A DNA stretch of 5,941 nucleotides from an uncultured Candidatus Poseidoniales archaeon. GTDB lineage: Archaea; Thermoplasmatota; Poseidoniia; Poseidoniales; Thalassarchaeaceae. Where the stretch lies: the NCBI GenBank assembly GCA_950068635.1, contig CATMIM010000087.1, positions 1 to 5,941 on the forward strand, written 5' to 3'. The notes beneath the pieces were generated by a model that saw only the letters and a list, made by a program, of their open reading frames with translations, did not search any database and was not told the origin of the DNA. Below are positions 4,682-5,941 of the stretch, piece by piece; the first letter of the stretch is position 1, and each line of letters begins with the position of its first letter. Position numbers and translations under genes: made by a program.

Positions 4682-5941
4682 TCAATCACGTCGGCGCATG
4701 AGAAGGGATGCGCTCAGCAGGGCGAACAGCACCCAAGCGAGACCCGGCGCCGGCAATCCACCATCATCGACTGGCATGGCGGCGATCGGGTCGTCATCCT
4801 CTTGGAACAGGAAGGTGTTGTCCACATCCTGTGTGACAGAGGTGCATACATTCGATTCGTCGCACGCCTGCACTTCAACCGTATGCACACCTTCGATGAG
4901 CAGGTCCATCGGGATGTCACCGGTTCGCCAGGTGTTGTCGATCACGCTCACCTGCCCCTGCTCGACTCCATCGATGCGCAGCGTGAAGGTCACATCTTCT
5001 CCATCGGCGTCATGGAAGTTGCCGCTGAGGATGAACGCCCCTTCGACCCACTCCTCGCCGGTGATCGTCACCGTCGGTGGGATGCTCGGCTTCGCCAGTC
5101 CGAGGTCATAGGTGTGCGACATGTCCGCCATTCCAGCACCTGATGCGAGCACCCTGACGAGTATCGGTCCCGGAGAGAGCGCGGACACATCGAGTGTCAC
5201 AGTTCCGCTTGTTCCACTGTCGAGAGGGACCGACGACGACACCACGGAGTCGCCTTGCAACAGAGCGACGTCGACGAGCATACCGTCCGGTGCCTTCGTA
5301 CTGGAAATGACTGTGAGAACCGCGGAACTGGAGACCTCGGTCGCCGCCGCAGAGATGTCGAGAGCAACGGCGACGACGAACGTCCGCGGTCCGCTGACCT
5401 GGTCGGAGAGGTCGGTCGCCTCACAGGTCACGGTGGTCGGCCCGCTGGTCTGCTGCGTGACCGTCCAGGAGTTCGCTGCTCCGCCGGTCAGCGCCCAGCC
5501 GTCAGCGCCGGAGCAGCTGACGCTGAGCATTCCCGGGTCCAGCTCGTCGCTGAACCATTCCCGGATGGCATCCTCGTTGACGATCTGCTGGGGTGTGTCA
5601 ACATCAGCGACAGGCAACAGGTCTCCATCACTGGGCGCATCGGTGGTCCACTGGGGTGGGTCATCCACGGGTGGAGGTTCGGTGGTGAAGTCGATGAACA
5701 CGTCCTGGCCGAGTGGCCAGAGGTCGTAGTCGTAGGTAGCCAGCACGGTCACCTGCAGGTGGTTGGCATCCACCATCCGGCTCACCACAGAGGTGCTGCC
5801 GTCGTTGCTGCATTCCCCAGGGATCGTGGCAGACCCACCGGTCTCTGACATCGAAGCATCGCGGCCGTCGCACTCCTCTGCAAGTTTCACCCGCATGCCG
5901 GTCAGGTCGCCGGCGCCCACCGATGTCAGCGGCAGCGTGAT
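4682..5941 (-). CDS. Secreted/surface Ig-like protein with a C-terminal sorting tail (5' end outside the window)
   Basis: The frame runs open to the right edge, so the N-terminus and any signal peptide lie outside; a GTG at 5920 is an internal codon. The visible 419 residues are acidic, rich in Ser, Thr, Val and Asp, and poor in Lys, as in exported beta-sandwich proteins. Likely modules are: an N-terminal beta-rich segment (to about 85) with Cys24 and Cys44; a Pro-rich linker (about 88-96); an Ig/cadherin-like domain (about 110-194) with Cys143 and Cys173; a second beta domain (about 197-282); and an Ig-like domain (about 288-377) with VTITGEEW at its start and Cys360/Cys366. An Asp-rich spacer leads to LPAPG, a hydrophobic helix and RRRD at the end (396-419). 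That tripartite tail resembles archaeosortase substrates of the PGF-CTERM kind, though the exact motif differs. The role, perhaps adhesion or cell-surface binding, is inferred. gar1 lies 87 bp downstream on the same strand. Confidence 0.83.
   Translation of the reverse strand: MTLPLTSVGAGDLTGMRVKLAEECDGRDASMSETGGSATIPGECSNDGSTSVVSRMVDANHLQVTVLATYDYDLWPLGQDVFIDFTTEPPPVDDPPQWTTDAPSDGDLLPVADVDTPQQIVNEDAIREWFSDELDPGMLSVSCSGADGWALTGGAANSWTVTQQTSGPTTVTCEATDLSDQVSGPRTFVVAVALDISAAATEVSSSAVLTVISSTKAPDGMLVDVALLQGDSVVSSSVPLDSGTSGTVTLDVSALSPGPILVRVLASGAGMADMSHTYDLGLAKPSIPPTVTITGEEWVEGAFILSGNFHDADGEDVTFTLRIDGVEQGQVSVIDNTWRTGDIPMDLLIEGVHTVEVQACDESNVCTSVTQDVDNTFLFQEDDDPIAAMPVDDGGLPAPGLAWVLFALLSASLLMRRRD

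Noticed and set aside
4491..5729. Two large plus-strand ORFs (206 and 205 codons)
   Set aside because: They are antisense to the Ig-like surface protein and the start of gar1; the translations are Ser/Thr/Arg-rich with no recognisable domain.

Overview
The window looks like a GC-rich archaeal chromosome segment. The most likely source is a marine planktonic euryarchaeote of the Poseidoniales (Marine Group II) type. Three signs point this way: a Gar1-like H/ACA RNP protein, which is archaeal or eukaryotic and not bacterial; a secreted Ig-like protein ending in an archaeosortase-style tripartite tail (LPAPG, hydrophobic helix, RRR); and a bitopic membrane protein with a short acidic cytosolic tail. 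The lineage is inferred from protein character; no rRNA or other phylogenetic marker is present.

Layout. The plus strand carries, from the left edge: the 3' end of a membrane-anchored protein (2-244); a 152-bp gap with several small stem-loops; a DUF3754/TMEM143-family two-helix membrane protein (397-1635); a 66-bp gap with a 7-bp inverted repeat; and S-adenosylhomocysteine hydrolase (1702-2967). The minus strand, read from the right edge, carries: the 3' part of a secreted or surface Ig-like protein (5941-4682); an 87-bp gap with a perfect 16-bp palindrome; a Gar1-like protein with an RGG-rich heptad-repeat tail (4594-4049); and a TPR-like protein with two membrane helices (3986-2976). The two gene sets converge between 2967 and 2976 with only 8 bp between stop codons, so each transcript probably reads into the other gene's 3' end.

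Function. ahcY removes the S-adenosylhomocysteine by-product of methylation. Gar1 serves RNA-guided pseudouridylation with Cbf5, Nop10 and L7Ae, none of which is encoded here. The remaining four proteins are membrane or surface proteins without an assigned function. There is no clear single pathway; it reads as ordinary core genome with some lineage-specific parts. The two most unusual points are the eukaryote-like glycine/arginine-rich tail on an archaeal Gar1 and a clear DUF3754/TMEM143 relative in an archaeon. I see no rRNA, tRNA, CRISPR array, insertion sequence or phage gene.
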